Positions 7,063 to 15,403 are shown, numbered from the stretch's first letter. The stretch is 38,240 bases of DNA from Propionibacteriaceae bacterium (GCA_009780915.1 WQZD01000026.1:1-38240), one strand, 5' to 3'. The notes: generated by a model from the sequence alone, not told the origin. Made by a program: numbers and translations.

Positions 7063-7620
7063 ATGACACTGACCCACCTCGGCACGCAGGTGCTGACCAC
7101 CCCTCGCCTACGCCTCCGCAGATTCAGCGTGGACGACGTCGACGCCATGTACGCCAACTGGGCATCCGACCCCGAGGTGACCGCATTCCTCACCTGGCCG
7201 GCGTACACGGACAAGGAACCGCTCCGTGAGTACGTGGCCCAGGTCGTGGCCTCCTATGACAGCCCTGCCTCGTACCACTGGATCATCGAACTGGCCGCCG
7301 ATGCCACACCCATCGGCTCCCTCGGCGTGGTCGACACTGACGAGGCCATAGACATGGTGGAAGTCGGCTATTGCATCGGGCGTCCATGGTGGAACCTCGG
7401 GTACACCAGCGAAGCGCTCGGCGCCGTGATCGCCTTCCTCGTCGACCAGGTGGGCGCCAACCGCGTCGAAGCCATCCACGACCCCGAGAACGTCGCCTCG
7501 GGGCGGGTGATGGCCAAGTGCGGCATGCGGCACGAGGGTGTTCTACGCTCCAGGCAGCGCTCCTACCGTGGCATCAAGGACGCCTCGATGTGGGCCATCC
7601 TGGCGGACGACCGCACGTAG
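7063..7620 (+). CDS. GNAT-family N-acetyltransferase (RimJ/RimL type)
   Basis: 185 residues. It starts with the LTTPRLRLRRFSVDDVDAMYANWASDPEV segment typical of RimJ/RimL-like acetyltransferases. The acyl-CoA-binding strand/loop region is IGRPWWNLGYTSEALGAVIAFL, where the usual Q/RxxGxG/A loop is replaced by RPWWNLGYTSEAL, as is common in this subfamily. The C-terminal block (NVASGRVMAKCGMRHEGVLRSRQRSYRG) carries the NxxSxxVxxKxGF pattern. The acetyl acceptor cannot be inferred; homologues act on ribosomal proteins, amino sugars or small amines. It stands alone, and the next gene is convergent, 30 bp away, with a short imperfect hairpin (7624-7641) between. Confidence 0.88.
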   Translation: MTLTHLGTQVLTTPRLRLRRFSVDDVDAMYANWASDPEVTAFLTWPAYTDKEPLREYVAQVVASYDSPASYHWIIELAADATPIGSLGVVDTDEAIDMVEVGYCIGRPWWNLGYTSEALGAVIAFLVDQVGANRVEAIHDPENVASGRVMAKCGMRHEGVLRSRQRSYRGIKDASMWAILADDRT

Positions 7621-7650
7621 CCTGTCCACGGTGCCGCGGACACGCCACCA

Positions 7651-8091
7651 TCATCGCTGCGCCACGGTGAACTCCATGGTCGCTGTCGCCTGGGCGTCTT
7701 GGCATGCGCTCGGGACGACCGCTCCGGCGGCCGCCGTATAGTCTCCCCGCAGATCGATGACCTCGCCCAGGCGGTACGCCTTGCCGAACACAGTGACCAC
7801 ATCCGGCGCCGTGACGACCAGACTGGTGGACGGCCAGTACACGACGGCGAAACCATCCGCCGGTTCCACCACCAAGCAGTGGTCCACGACCCCGAGAAGA
7901 CCTTGAAGCATCGCCGTTCCTCCCCCGGCCCCCTGTGACTGGTAGGTGATGGCCGAGATGGCGCCGAGTTCGTCCGAGCCAGGCGTTGCGCACGCCCCCA
8001 GTCCCGCCGTGCCGAGGGCAAGCACCACGCTCGCCAGGACTCTCGTACGGCGTCGGGACGCCCCCGACCCCCCACCATGGCCAGCGATCAT
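7651..8091 (-). CDS. Small secreted lipoprotein, function unknown
   Basis: 146 residues from ATG 8091, chosen because GGAGG lies 5 bases upstream; longer in-frame starts lack an RBS. The signal peptide has a basic n-region (SRRRTR), a hydrophobic core and the lipobox GLGAC with Cys34 as the anchor. The mature part (~112 residues) has no domain I recognise; it is rich in Val/Ala with beta-strand-like blocks (LVVEPADGFAVVYWPSTSLVVTAPDVVTVFGKAYRLGEVIDLRG) and two Cys (in DHCLVV and SACQDAQ) that may pair. It lies 63 bp downstream of the YhhN gene on the same strand and may be cotranscribed. Confidence 0.7.
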   Translation of the reverse strand: MIAGHGGGSGASRRRTRVLASVVLALGTAGLGACATPGSDELGAISAITYQSQGAGGGTAMLQGLLGVVDHCLVVEPADGFAVVYWPSTSLVVTAPDVVTVFGKAYRLGEVIDLRGDYTAAAGAVVPSACQDAQATATMEFTVAQR

Positions 8092-8154
8092 AGGTTCCTC
8101 CATCTCCCCCACCATGCTAGCCGTCGCCCCCCTGCGACTGATACCACCGTCCAC

Positions 8155-8802
8155 TCAGACGAGCATCAACCCGCCGATGATCAGGCCCTGGGCCAGGCAA
8201 TACGTCAGCATCACGACAAACCCGTCATGCGACAGCCTGTGATGGAACTCGTCAACCATGAGCAGCGCGTCGGAGAGGATGAAGACCAGGCTGCCGATGA
8301 GGACCAGCAGGGCGGACGGCGACCCCAGGGTGGCATATCTCAGCGCAGCGGTGAGGCTCATGGCCGACAACCCGATGAGGTACCCGATGGCGAGCCCCTT
8401 CAGCGACCCGAGGCCGGGACGCATGGCTCGATAGAACACCACCCCGGCTGCGAGGTACGCCACGGCTGCGAGCAGCGTCCACGCGGTGGCCCCGACCAGT
8501 CGGATGTCACCAGCGAAGGCGACGATGTACGCCACATGTCCCAGGAAGAAGCAGACCCCGCCGACCACGAATCGTCGGCCCGTCGAGGTTCCCATCAACA
8601 GCACGTCCCCCAGGGTCCCGAACACCAAGGCGGCCACCACGGCGATGGAGACCGTCCCCGTCCCCGACCACAGATAAGCGACGAGCAGCACAGGCAGAAG
8701 CAGGGGTTTCGTGAGCATGCGCACCCTCGCCGCGCCGCTGAACCGGGCGTACACGTGCGCCGCCGAGAGGAGGACATAGGCCACGAGAAATCCAATGGCC
8801 AT
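8155..8802 (-). CDS. YhhN-family integral membrane protein (lysoplasmalogenase-like)
   Basis: 215 residues, about eight membrane segments. The family pattern is clear: TKPLLLPVLL in the second segment, FGTLGDVLLM in the third, then FLGHVAYI, and SDALLM near the C-terminus with conserved Asp residues in the membrane. Animal members (TMEM86) hydrolyse the vinyl-ether bond of lysoplasmalogens; bacterial YhhN proteins are mostly uncharacterised. I prefer ATG 8802, which has GAAGGTGG upstream, over the in-frame ATG at 8820. The downstream lipoprotein gene probably shares the transcript. Confidence 0.85.
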   Translation of the reverse strand: MAIGFLVAYVLLSAAHVYARFSGAARVRMLTKPLLLPVLLVAYLWSGTGTVSIAVVAALVFGTLGDVLLMGTSTGRRFVVGGVCFFLGHVAYIVAFAGDIRLVGATAWTLLAAVAYLAAGVVFYRAMRPGLGSLKGLAIGYLIGLSAMSLTAALRYATLGSPSALLVLIGSLVFILSDALLMVDEFHHRLSHDGFVVMLTYCLAQGLIIGGLMLV

Positions 8803-8864
8803 GACACGTCCACCTTCCATACCCGACTGCTAGACCCACTCTAGCTTCCCGACACACCGCCTGA

Positions 8865-8945
8865 TCATGTGAAGTACCTCGTCGCCAGCCAATGCTTGAA
8901 CACGGGGTCGAGGAACTCGACACCGCCGTGGGCGATATCACAGTC
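8865..8945 (-). pseudogene. Possible C-terminal relic of an AAA-type ATPase
   Basis: The minus strand encodes GGVEFLDPVFKHWLATRYF followed by a stop (8867-8865). This resembles the C-terminal tail of archaeal-type/DUF4143-like ATPases (the LxDPxFxxWL..RYF pattern). No preceding ATPase domain is seen and the frame is broken upstream, so only a fragment remains, if it is one. Confidence 0.3.
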
Positions 8946-8998
8946 GAAAAATGATCATGCTCTGCGACACGTCCGAAGACGAAAGGTACGCCTCGCTC

Positions 8999-9102
8999 CA
9001 CATACAAATGTGTAACTAACTAATCACTAAGTCACAATCTAGTATGAGAGTACGCGGGAGGGCTTTCCTCATTGGGCATGTGACGTATCACCCTGTCAGA
9101 AT
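8999..9102 (+). promoter_or_regulatory. A/T-rich promoter region of the 427-residue gene
   Basis: A small palindrome (CACAT-ACAA-ATGTG, 8999-9012) is followed by an A/T-rich tract with TAGTAT at 9040-9045. CAGAAT (9097-9102) lies 6 bases ahead of the ATG at 9109, with TTGGGC at 9072-9077 as a weak -35. No RBS is visible before the start, so a leaderless transcript is likely. Confidence 0.4.
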
Positions 9103-9108
9103 TGGGGC

Positions 9109-10392
9109 ATGACACTGAGCCAATCTGAAGCCCAGAACCGGATGCGCGACTTGCGTGCCGCCCGGCCGTTGAGCACGCAGCCCTTGCCCGACTCGGATCT
9201 AGTCCAGCTCCTGGAGCAGATCGCGGAGATCCTGGAGCCCTTCGACTTCGAGCAGGCGCTCAGCTCTGTGCGCCGGGCCGGTACGGACACCACTGACGCG
9301 GACGCCCTGTACCGGGCTGGGTACGAACTGGTGGACATCGGCTTGAACGAGGTGGCGGTGCCGATCCTGGCCAGCGCCCTGCACATCAATCCCATGAATG
9401 GTCGGCTCCTCACCGAGCTCGCGGCGGCATTGAACGCCTGCTGGGCGTACGGCCTGGCCGCCGACCTGCTGCGGGACAACCAGTGGGCCTTGGAGCAGAT
9501 CGGGCCGGGCCGATACCTCCTCGCGCATGACGCCGCCATGTGCGGCGATCTTGAGACGACTCGCGATCTCCTGCCGACGTTGTCGCGCACGCACGGAGAG
9601 CCGGAGTTGATGGCCCGTACGGCCCGTGCCCGGGTGGCCCGGTACGACGCCATCACACCGTCTATCGCTGACCCGCAGCTCCCGGACTGGGAACTGGTGT
9701 TGAACGGCATCGTGCTGTTGACGTGCGGCGACGTGGGCGAGGATGCCATGCACGGTCGCTGGGCTTTCGCGCAGGAGACTCCCGACCAGATCGCCCACAG
9801 GCTGAGCGTCCTCCAAGGGGTGCTGACGGCGCTGAAGCGCCAGCCCACGAGGGTGGCCTTCGCCCCCGACCGCGATTCGGAGATCCTCGCCCATGCCGTC
9901 GCGAGCACGCTCGGCATCGACACAGTGGTGGACGGATCGGCCAGTCGTGCTGACGACGACCTGATCGTCGCCTACATGTGGCCGGGCGGCGACCCGGCAT
10001 TCATGGGCGCCGTGGCCGACGACCACCGTGCCATCCTGTACGCCCACCACCTGAACTGGACCCAGGGCGCCTCGTCCGCCCCCGACATCGCGGCCGCGGA
10101 GACGCAATTCGTGATCCCCCCGTGGGGCGAGCAGATCGTCATACCCAACGCCTCCGACCCCACAGCCAAGCGCGAGGCCACCCGGACCCCCGCCGACACC
10201 CGCGATCCCGCGGTCATCGCCCAGGAACTGATGGCCGTCCCGGTGGACGTGGACGCCGTGGACGTCGAGGTGGATCGATGCTCTCGCCTCGTGACCGCCT
10301 TGCGTGACGCCGGGGCGACCTGCGGTGCGCTGCCAGGCCCGAGGGGCCGGTTCTATCCCGGCGGGCCGGTCGTGTCAAACCGATTCCAGTGA
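9109..10392 (+). CDS. Conserved-looking protein with N-terminal helical (TPR-like) repeats, function unknown
   Basis: 427 residues, not recognised. Residues about 60-190 are helical and read like degenerate tetratricopeptide repeats (DALYRAGYELVDIGLNEVAVPILASALHINPMNGRLLTELAAALNACWAYGLAADLL, next repeat GRYLLAHDAAMCGDLETTRDLL). The central part (about 190-350) alternates short strands and helices and is Asp-rich (DRDSEILAHAVASTLGIDTVVDG), like a Rossmann-type sugar- or nucleotide-binding fold. The Cys count is low and there is no signal peptide or membrane segment, so it is cytoplasmic. It stands alone: convergent dcp follows after 97 bp, and the upstream neighbours run the other way. It probably has its own leaderless promoter. 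Confidence 0.75.
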   Translation: MTLSQSEAQNRMRDLRAARPLSTQPLPDSDLVQLLEQIAEILEPFDFEQALSSVRRAGTDTTDADALYRAGYELVDIGLNEVAVPILASALHINPMNGRLLTELAAALNACWAYGLAADLLRDNQWALEQIGPGRYLLAHDAAMCGDLETTRDLLPTLSRTHGEPELMARTARARVARYDAITPSIADPQLPDWELVLNGIVLLTCGDVGEDAMHGRWAFAQETPDQIAHRLSVLQGVLTALKRQPTRVAFAPDRDSEILAHAVASTLGIDTVVDGSASRADDDLIVAYMWPGGDPAFMGAVADDHRAILYAHHLNWTQGASSAPDIAAAETQFVIPPWGEQIVIPNASDPTAKREATRTPADTRDPAVIAQELMAVPVDVDAVDVEVDRCSRLVTALRDAGATCGALPGPRGRFYPGGPVVSNRFQ

Positions 10393-10489
10393 GGACATCC
10401 TTTGCCGGTTCCCTCTAGACTCGTGGCCTAGACACGGCGGCCACAGGAGCGGGGCTCCTCCCCGTCAGAGGCGAGCCAGAGGACAGAGA

Positions 10490-12538
10490 TCAGACCAACC
10501 CGCGACGGCGGAAGAGGTGGATGGGATCGGGATCGGCGCCGCGGAAGCGTCGGTACGCCTCCATGACGTCCTCACTGCCGCCGCGCGACAGCACCTCCCG
10601 GGCGAACCAGTCACCATTCTCCCTGGTCAAGCCGCCATTCTCACCGAACCATGCCACCGTGTCGGCGTCCATCACTTCGGCCCACAGATATCCGTAGTAG
10701 CCAGCCGCGTACCCCGGGCCCCAGATATGGGAGAAGTAGCAGCTGCGGTAGCGCGGCGGGATCAGCGGGACGTCCATGCCGAAGCGGGCCAGCGCCTCGC
10801 GCTCGAAGGCGTCGATCCCGTCGACGCTGGTCGGCAGGTCGGCCGCGCCCGTCTGATGCCAGACCTGGTCGAGGAGCATGGCGGCGAAGGTCTCGACCGC
10901 GTCGTACCCCTGCCCGAAGCTGCGTGCCGCGAGCAGCGTGTCCAGCACCTGCGGCGGCATCGGCTCGTCGGTGTCGACGTGACGGGCGAAACCGGCGATG
11001 ACGGACGGGCCCCAGGCCCACATCTCGTTGACCTGGCTGGGGAACTCGACGAAGTCCTGTGGCGTGTTCGTCCCGGACATGCTGGGATAGCGGGTGTGCG
11101 CCAGGAGGGCGTGCAGGGCGTGGCCGAACTCATGGAAGACGGTGGTCACCTGATCCCAGGTGATGAGGGACGGCTGTCCGGGCGCGGGGCGGGAGTGATT
11201 GAGGTTGTTGGTGACGACCGGACGATCACCGGTCAGCAGCCCTTGCTCGGTCAGGGAGGTCATCCAGGCGCCGCCCTGCTTGGAGGGACGGGCGTACGCA
11301 TCGATCTGGATCATGCCCATCGGCGCCACGCTCGTGCTGGCGTCTCGCACCTCGTAGGTGACGCACTCGGGCGTGTACCCTGCGATGTCGTCACGGCGGT
11401 GGAAGGTCAGGCCGTACAGCCTGTGGGCGGCTGCGAAGACCCCCTTCTCCAGCACTGTCTCGAAGCGTAGGTACGGCGCCAGCGCCGCATCGTCGAGGTC
11501 GAACTGCGCCTTGCGCGTCTTCTCGGCCAGCCACTGCCAGTCCCAGGGCTGGAGGGTCGCCCCCGGAACCCACTCGTCCAACTGCTCCTGGAGCTGGGCC
11601 GCTTCACGCTGGGCGTTGGCCGTTGCGGCCGCCGCCGCCTTCGTCAACAGGGCCATGACGTTGCTCGTCGTCTTGGCGCAGCCGTCGTCGGCCACATAAG
11701 CGGCGTAATGGTCGAAGCCGAGCAACCGGGCCTTCTCGTCCCGGAGCCTGGCCAGCGAGAGGATCGTGTCGCGCACATCCCCCTCACCGGACCGCCCGCG
11801 CCCGATCGACGCCTCGAAGACCTCCCGGCGCGTGTCCCGGTCGTCCAGGCTGGCCAGGATGGGTTGGCGGGTGGTGTTCACCAGTTCGATGACCCATCCG
11901 TCGAGACCACGCGTGTCGGCGGCGCTCTTGGCGGCGGTCAGTTGGTCGGCGTTCAGGCCGGCCAGACGAGCCAGGTCGGTGATGTGGACGGCCGCGCGGG
12001 CACGTCCCTTCACCACCAGGGAGGAGTACGCGGCCTCGAGCGTCGCGATCTGCTCGTTGATCGCCCGCAGACGCTCCTGGTCGGTCGCGGACAGGGCGAC
12101 TCCCGCCCGTCGGAAACCCCGTAGTTCCTCGCTGAGCCACCAGGCGTCTTGTGCGTCGGCGGTGACCTCGCCGTCGTCGATGCGCCTCTGCAGTTCCACC
12201 AGCCGGTCGTAGAGACGCCTGTCCAACTGGATGGAGTCGGCGTGACGAGTCAGTTGCGGGGACACGACGGCTTCGATCTCGTCCCGCTGCTCGCTGGTGT
12301 CCGCGTCTTTGGCCGTCCAGAAGGCGTTGGAGACGGTGGTGAGGTCGACGCCCGACAATTCCCATCGCCGGATCAGGTCGACGGTCGCCGGGGACTCGTC
12401 GGTGGCGATCTGTTCGAGCGCCTCCTTCTGCGCCGCCATGGCACGGTCGAAGGCGGGCTGCCAGTCGTCATCCGTGATGCGCGGAAAATCGGGCAGGCGG
12501 CACCCGTCCACCTGCAAGGAGAAGAGATTCGTCATCAT
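10490..12538 (-). CDS. dcp: M3-family zinc oligopeptidase (peptidyl-dipeptidase Dcp type)
   Basis: 682 residues from ATG 12538. M3 peptidases cut short peptides in the cytoplasm; Dcp removes C-terminal dipeptides. The zinc site HEFGH is at about residues 469-473, with the third ligand Glu in FVEFPSQVNE about 25 residues on, and the conserved GPGYAAGYYGYLWAEVMDAD and IPPRYRSCYFSHIWG blocks near the C-terminus contain the substrate-binding His/Tyr residues. Length matches Dcp (about 680). GAGAGGTGG lies just upstream of two consecutive ATGs (12538, 12535), which decides against the in-frame ATG at 12574. It is monocistronic. Confidence 0.92.
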   Translation of the reverse strand: MMTNLFSLQVDGCRLPDFPRITDDDWQPAFDRAMAAQKEALEQIATDESPATVDLIRRWELSGVDLTTVSNAFWTAKDADTSEQRDEIEAVVSPQLTRHADSIQLDRRLYDRLVELQRRIDDGEVTADAQDAWWLSEELRGFRRAGVALSATDQERLRAINEQIATLEAAYSSLVVKGRARAAVHITDLARLAGLNADQLTAAKSAADTRGLDGWVIELVNTTRQPILASLDDRDTRREVFEASIGRGRSGEGDVRDTILSLARLRDEKARLLGFDHYAAYVADDGCAKTTSNVMALLTKAAAAATANAQREAAQLQEQLDEWVPGATLQPWDWQWLAEKTRKAQFDLDDAALAPYLRFETVLEKGVFAAAHRLYGLTFHRRDDIAGYTPECVTYEVRDASTSVAPMGMIQIDAYARPSKQGGAWMTSLTEQGLLTGDRPVVTNNLNHSRPAPGQPSLITWDQVTTVFHEFGHALHALLAHTRYPSMSGTNTPQDFVEFPSQVNEMWAWGPSVIAGFARHVDTDEPMPPQVLDTLLAARSFGQGYDAVETFAAMLLDQVWHQTGAADLPTSVDGIDAFEREALARFGMDVPLIPPRYRSCYFSHIWGPGYAAGYYGYLWAEVMDADTVAWFGENGGLTRENGDWFAREVLSRGGSEDVMEAYRRFRGADPDPIHLFRRRGLV

Positions 12539-12754
12539 GGGGCCACCTCTCGTGGGCTGTTCGTGCCCGTCCATCCTTCCACCTCGATTGATCTCCCGAC
12601 AAGCCGTGCACGTCCGGACAACCAGTCAGGGGTGGCAGGCATCGGTGGCCGATCTAGCCCAGACTCGCAATCTGACCGGCAGCGTAGAGCGGAAGGTCGA
12701 TCAGCCCCGGATGGCTCGCGAACGGAGCCAGAGACATCCGCACGGCCGTCGCCA

Positions 12755-12811
12755 CACAAAGATGGCGGCATCTTTAACCACTTCATGCCAGTAAATGCCC
12801 CGATCTTTGTG
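12755..12811. repeat. Inverted repeats between dcp and the NUDIX gene
   Basis: CACAAAGAT (12755-12763) and ATCTTTGTG (12803-12811) are perfect inverted repeats 39 bp apart. Inside lies a tighter hairpin AAAGATG-GCGG-CATCTTT (12758-12775). The A/T-rich tract between divergently transcribed dcp and NUDIX could be an operator. No protein is assigned. Confidence 0.5.
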
Positions 12812-12849
12812 CTCCCTCGGCCATGACATGGGCCGGTCCCGATTCCCAC

Positions 12850-12855
12850 TACAGT
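12850..12855 (+). promoter_or_regulatory. -10 box of a probable leaderless NUDIX mRNA
   Basis: TACAGT (12850-12855) is followed after 6 bases by GTG 12862. This places transcription at the GTG and argues against the in-frame ATG at 12823, which lies upstream of the box. Confidence 0.5.
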
Positions 12856-12861
12856 GAGAGT

Positions 12862-13485
12862 GTGAGAGCAGAACTAGTGGCTCAGGCCCAGTCCGAACCG
12901 CAAGCATGCGACACGTCCACGCCCACCGAGGACGCGGAGGTATGGGATGTCCTCGACGTGGACGGCAGCCCGACGGGACGGGTGGTCGCCCGCAACGCGG
13001 ACGGCGGCGACCCCGAGGCGTACCTGCGGGCAGGCGAGTTCCATCGCATCGTGATGGTGGTCGTGTTCGACCCGGTGGGCGACGATCCGGCCGTGCTGAT
13101 CCAGCAACGTTCCGCCGCGAAGGCCATCTGTCCCGGACTGTGGGATCTGACAGCCGGCGGATCCGCGCTGGCGGGCGAGACCTCCCAGCAAGCCGCGTCG
13201 CGAGAACTGGCCGAGGAGGTCGGACTGCTCGTGGACTTCTCCCGCCAGAGCCCACACATCAGCCTCACCCGACCGACCGCGTTCCTCGACATCTACCTCG
13301 TCGACCTCCCCGGCATCGATCCCGCCCGCCTGGTGTTGCAGACCGAGGAGGTCCAAGCCGTCCGCTGGTCGACCCGCCAGGAGATCCTCACCCTCATGGA
13401 TCAGGGACAGTTCTGTCCTTTCCACCCCAGCCTCGTCGACCTGATCTTCGACGTCAGACGATGCCCGGGTGAGTTGTCACGGTGA
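12862..13485 (+). CDS. NUDIX hydrolase
   Basis: 207 residues from GTG 12862. The NUDIX box fits GX5EX7REUXEEXGU exactly: Gly100, Glu106, Arg114-Glu115-Leu116, Glu118-Glu119, Gly121. NUDIX enzymes cleave nucleoside diphosphates linked to another moiety. The N-terminal EVWDVLDVDGSPTGRVVARN and the PGLWDLTAGGSALAGE block are like the YfcD/isopentenyl-diphosphate-isomerase-like branch, but the substrate cannot be told. The first ~25 residues are probably disordered. A longer start at ATG 12823 (220 residues) is possible. The PIN operon converges from the right. Confidence 0.88.
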   Translation: MRAELVAQAQSEPQACDTSTPTEDAEVWDVLDVDGSPTGRVVARNADGGDPEAYLRAGEFHRIVMVVVFDPVGDDPAVLIQQRSAAKAICPGLWDLTAGGSALAGETSQQAASRELAEEVGLLVDFSRQSPHISLTRPTAFLDIYLVDLPGIDPARLVLQTEEVQAVRWSTRQEILTLMDQGQFCPFHPSLVDLIFDVRRCPGELSR

Positions 13486-13572
13486 CGCCCTTCCACCCTC
13501 ACCCGACGGAAGGCTCTGTACAGGGTGCTCGGTCAAGGCGGTGAGAGGACACATAACGCGACCGGGGTCGGC

Positions 13573-14148
13573 TTATGAAGCCAACCGACTCATCTCCCGT
13601 TTCAGATCATCCACATAGTGATCGTAACCCTGGATGGAAGGGGGATTTCCCAAGACCCTCTCTTCATTGAGAAGGGTCGCGAGACAATCTCGCGCTTCAT
13701 CATGCCGCACCTTATTGGCCACCTCGGCAAGAGCGAGCACTTTCGTGGTACTGGCGACATCAATGTGAGACTCGGAGGCGGCACGGCGAGCGGCGGCATG
13801 ATCATCAGTCAAGAAGACTGCCTGAATCCGACGTCGAAGAATAATAGCGATTGTCTCAGCCTCGCCCATATGAGCAGTTGGAGCATACTCACCGGGGGAC
13901 TGCATCTGTGCGGCAATCGTTCGGGCATCAACCATCTCAGCCGGGGTCGGTGCGAGGGGATCACCGAAAAGACCGTTCCACCACCGCATCTTCTCCAGCC
14001 CCGGCTGCTGGGCACTGTTCTCACACTCGCGTGCAATGCTAAGCGTCCACATGCCTGAATTACGCGTGAACCACGTCAGTATGTCCCGACGATCGAGAAT
14101 GGTGAAATTAATCAGGACTGTGTTATCGGGAAAGAAGTAGGTGGCCAT
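13573..14148 (-). CDS. PIN-domain-like protein, third gene of an Xre-ImmA-PIN operon
   Basis: 191 residues. PIN-like features are the first strand with Asp8 (FFPDNTVLINF), Glu41 in SIARECENS, the GEAE motif at 95-98 (HMGEAETIAIIL) and the paired Asp115-Asp116 in VFLTDDHAAARRAA, as in the DUF3368-like branch of PIN domains. A metal-dependent RNase (or DNase) toxin role is inferred. The C-terminal 50 residues are helical. The start lies 3 bp after the stop of the metalloprotease gene, so the three genes are one translational unit. It is longer than VapC toxins (~135). Confidence 0.75.
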   Translation of the reverse strand: MATYFFPDNTVLINFTILDRRDILTWFTRNSGMWTLSIARECENSAQQPGLEKMRWWNGLFGDPLAPTPAEMVDARTIAAQMQSPGEYAPTAHMGEAETIAIILRRRIQAVFLTDDHAAARRAASESHIDVASTTKVLALAEVANKVRHDEARDCLATLLNEERVLGNPPSIQGYDHYVDDLKREMSRLAS

Positions 14149-14151
14149 GCC

Positions 14152-14895
14152 TTAGACAAGCCCATCCAGGAAGGAGATATCTCTGGCGGGATCGGCCAGA
14201 GAGGATGGTTCGATCTCTAGTTGGTTTTCGTCCACACCCAGCGTAAAAGCCAGAGACGCGAGGGGCGCCCGGCCAGCAACCACGGCTGCCTCGAGATCAC
14301 TCATCAACGAAGTTGGGAACCGTCGTTGCGCAGATCTCTCCATCCGTCGCGTGATGAGGTCTGGCCCAGGGGGCATGGCCCAGTACGCACGCAAGAAGGC
14401 CTGGGTGGTGGCCTGTAGCGCCGCCATCACCCCACTGGCAGGAGTCATGTGAAGACTCTGGAGCCTTACCGCCAGAGACTTCGTCGACACCCCCCACTGC
14501 CACACGTGCTGCGCCAGAACAGGCAGCTCGATATCCACCCAATTCAATGATCGGATCTGCGACTCAGGCATCAGCAGTTCTGCCGCGAAAGCATTGGCGG
14601 CGGTTTCAGAAGGATCCTCCGCATTGACTATCTGGTCGCTCATCGTCCCTTGCGCCACATGAGCCAACTCGTGGGCGATCGAGAAGTTTTGACGAAACCA
14701 GCTCCCCGTCTTACTGACCACAATGACAAAGTGCCCCCCCACCTGCAGCGTGTAGCCGTCACCCGCAAGATCAACCACGACAACGTCTACATTCAGCCGC
14801 TCATTGCAGCGATCGGCCAGGTCACCAGACAGATCATTGCCCAGATATGACCGCATATCTCTTGCGGAAAGGCCTAGTACGGGTTGGCGACTCAT
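14152..14895 (-). CDS. ImmA/IrrE-family metallo-endopeptidase
   Basis: 247 residues. The zinc motif HELAH is at 75-79 (FSIAHELAHVAQG), and the downstream ETAANAFAAELLMP block (98-110) supplies the third ligand and the family signature. ImmA/IrrE proteases are known to cleave Xre-type repressors (ImmA of ICEBs1, IrrE of Deinococcus), releasing the genes those repressors hold down. The C-terminal ~110 residues are helical and unassigned. It overlaps the Xre gene by 4 bp (ATGA, 14892-14895) and is followed after 3 bp by the PIN gene. Cleavage of the adjacent Xre protein is the natural inference. Confidence 0.9.
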   Translation of the reverse strand: MSRQPVLGLSARDMRSYLGNDLSGDLADRCNERLNVDVVVVDLAGDGYTLQVGGHFVIVVSKTGSWFRQNFSIAHELAHVAQGTMSDQIVNAEDPSETAANAFAAELLMPESQIRSLNWVDIELPVLAQHVWQWGVSTKSLAVRLQSLHMTPASGVMAALQATTQAFLRAYWAMPPGPDLITRRMERSAQRRFPTSLMSDLEAAVVAGRAPLASLAFTLGVDENQLEIEPSSLADPARDISFLDGLV

Positions 14896-15230
14896 GAACC
14901 GTATGCCTGTCGATACAGCAACGAGATATCGTTAAGCAGCTGAGAATCATCTTTCGCGCTCACCGCACGATACCCTTCCGTGAAACCTTCGAACACATGT
15001 CGAGCCGCAATCTGAATGAGCATGGGATCCTCGTCGCCTGTGACAAGCCAATGCATAGACACACCCAGTTCCGCAGCCAAGCCGGCAACCTCGGCCGCCG
15101 AAAACTGGCGAGACCCGCGAAGCGACTTGGACAACTGGACCTCAGTCAAGCCAACCGCCCTGGCAACCTTCGCCTGAGTCATACCCGACTTATCAATCCT
15201 GTCGCGGACGCGACTCTCAATTGTCGTCAT
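14892..15230 (-). CDS. Xre-family helix-turn-helix regulator
   Basis: 112 residues from ATG 15230. Residues about 17-40 form the HTH (MTQAKVARAVGLTEVQLSKSLRGSR), followed by the FSAAEVAGLAAELGVSMHWLVTG segment common in Xre proteins, then a ~45-residue acidic/helical tail. The start sits 7 bases after a perfect TATAAT box, so longer in-frame starts (up to 15290) are ruled out. A dyad ATTTC-N7-GAAAT lies between the -35 and -10 boxes and is a likely autorepression site. It is the first gene of the operon and overlaps the protease gene. Confidence 0.88.
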   Translation of the reverse strand: MTTIESRVRDRIDKSGMTQAKVARAVGLTEVQLSKSLRGSRQFSAAEVAGLAAELGVSMHWLVTGDEDPMLIQIAARHVFEGFTEGYRAVSAKDDSQLLNDISLLYRQAYGS

Positions 15231-15237
15231 GACAGCG

Positions 15238-15267
15238 ATTATACATCGAGATTTCCAATGTCGAAAT
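15238..15267 (-). promoter_or_regulatory. Promoter and operator of the Xre-ImmA-PIN operon
   Basis: On the minus strand: TTCGAC (15265-15260), 16-bp spacer, TATAAT (15243-15238), then 7 bases to the ATG. ATTTC (15251-15255) and GAAAT (15263-15267) form an inverted repeat between and over the boxes, so a repressor bound there would block polymerase. Confidence 0.75.
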
Positions 15268-15403
15268 GTTTGAGGCCTAAACTTTCCCATTCAGCAAGAA
15301 TGGATAGCCGCATCACCACAGAGACATCGTGCTCGAAAGCGAAGAGGCGAAGGTCATCTACCTTGTCGACCTCCCCGACATCGGGATGCTGCTATTAGCC
15401 AAA

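Noticed and set aside
7624-7641. Terminator between GNAT and the lipoprotein gene
   Set aside because: The imperfect hairpin has one mismatch, only a 2-base centre and no T-run; too weak to call.
15239-15385. Small minus-strand frame (about 48 codons) ending on the xre promoter, and an opposite plus-strand frame ending at the first direct repeat
   Set aside because: Neither has an RBS or recognisable family; either might be a relic but the evidence is too thin.
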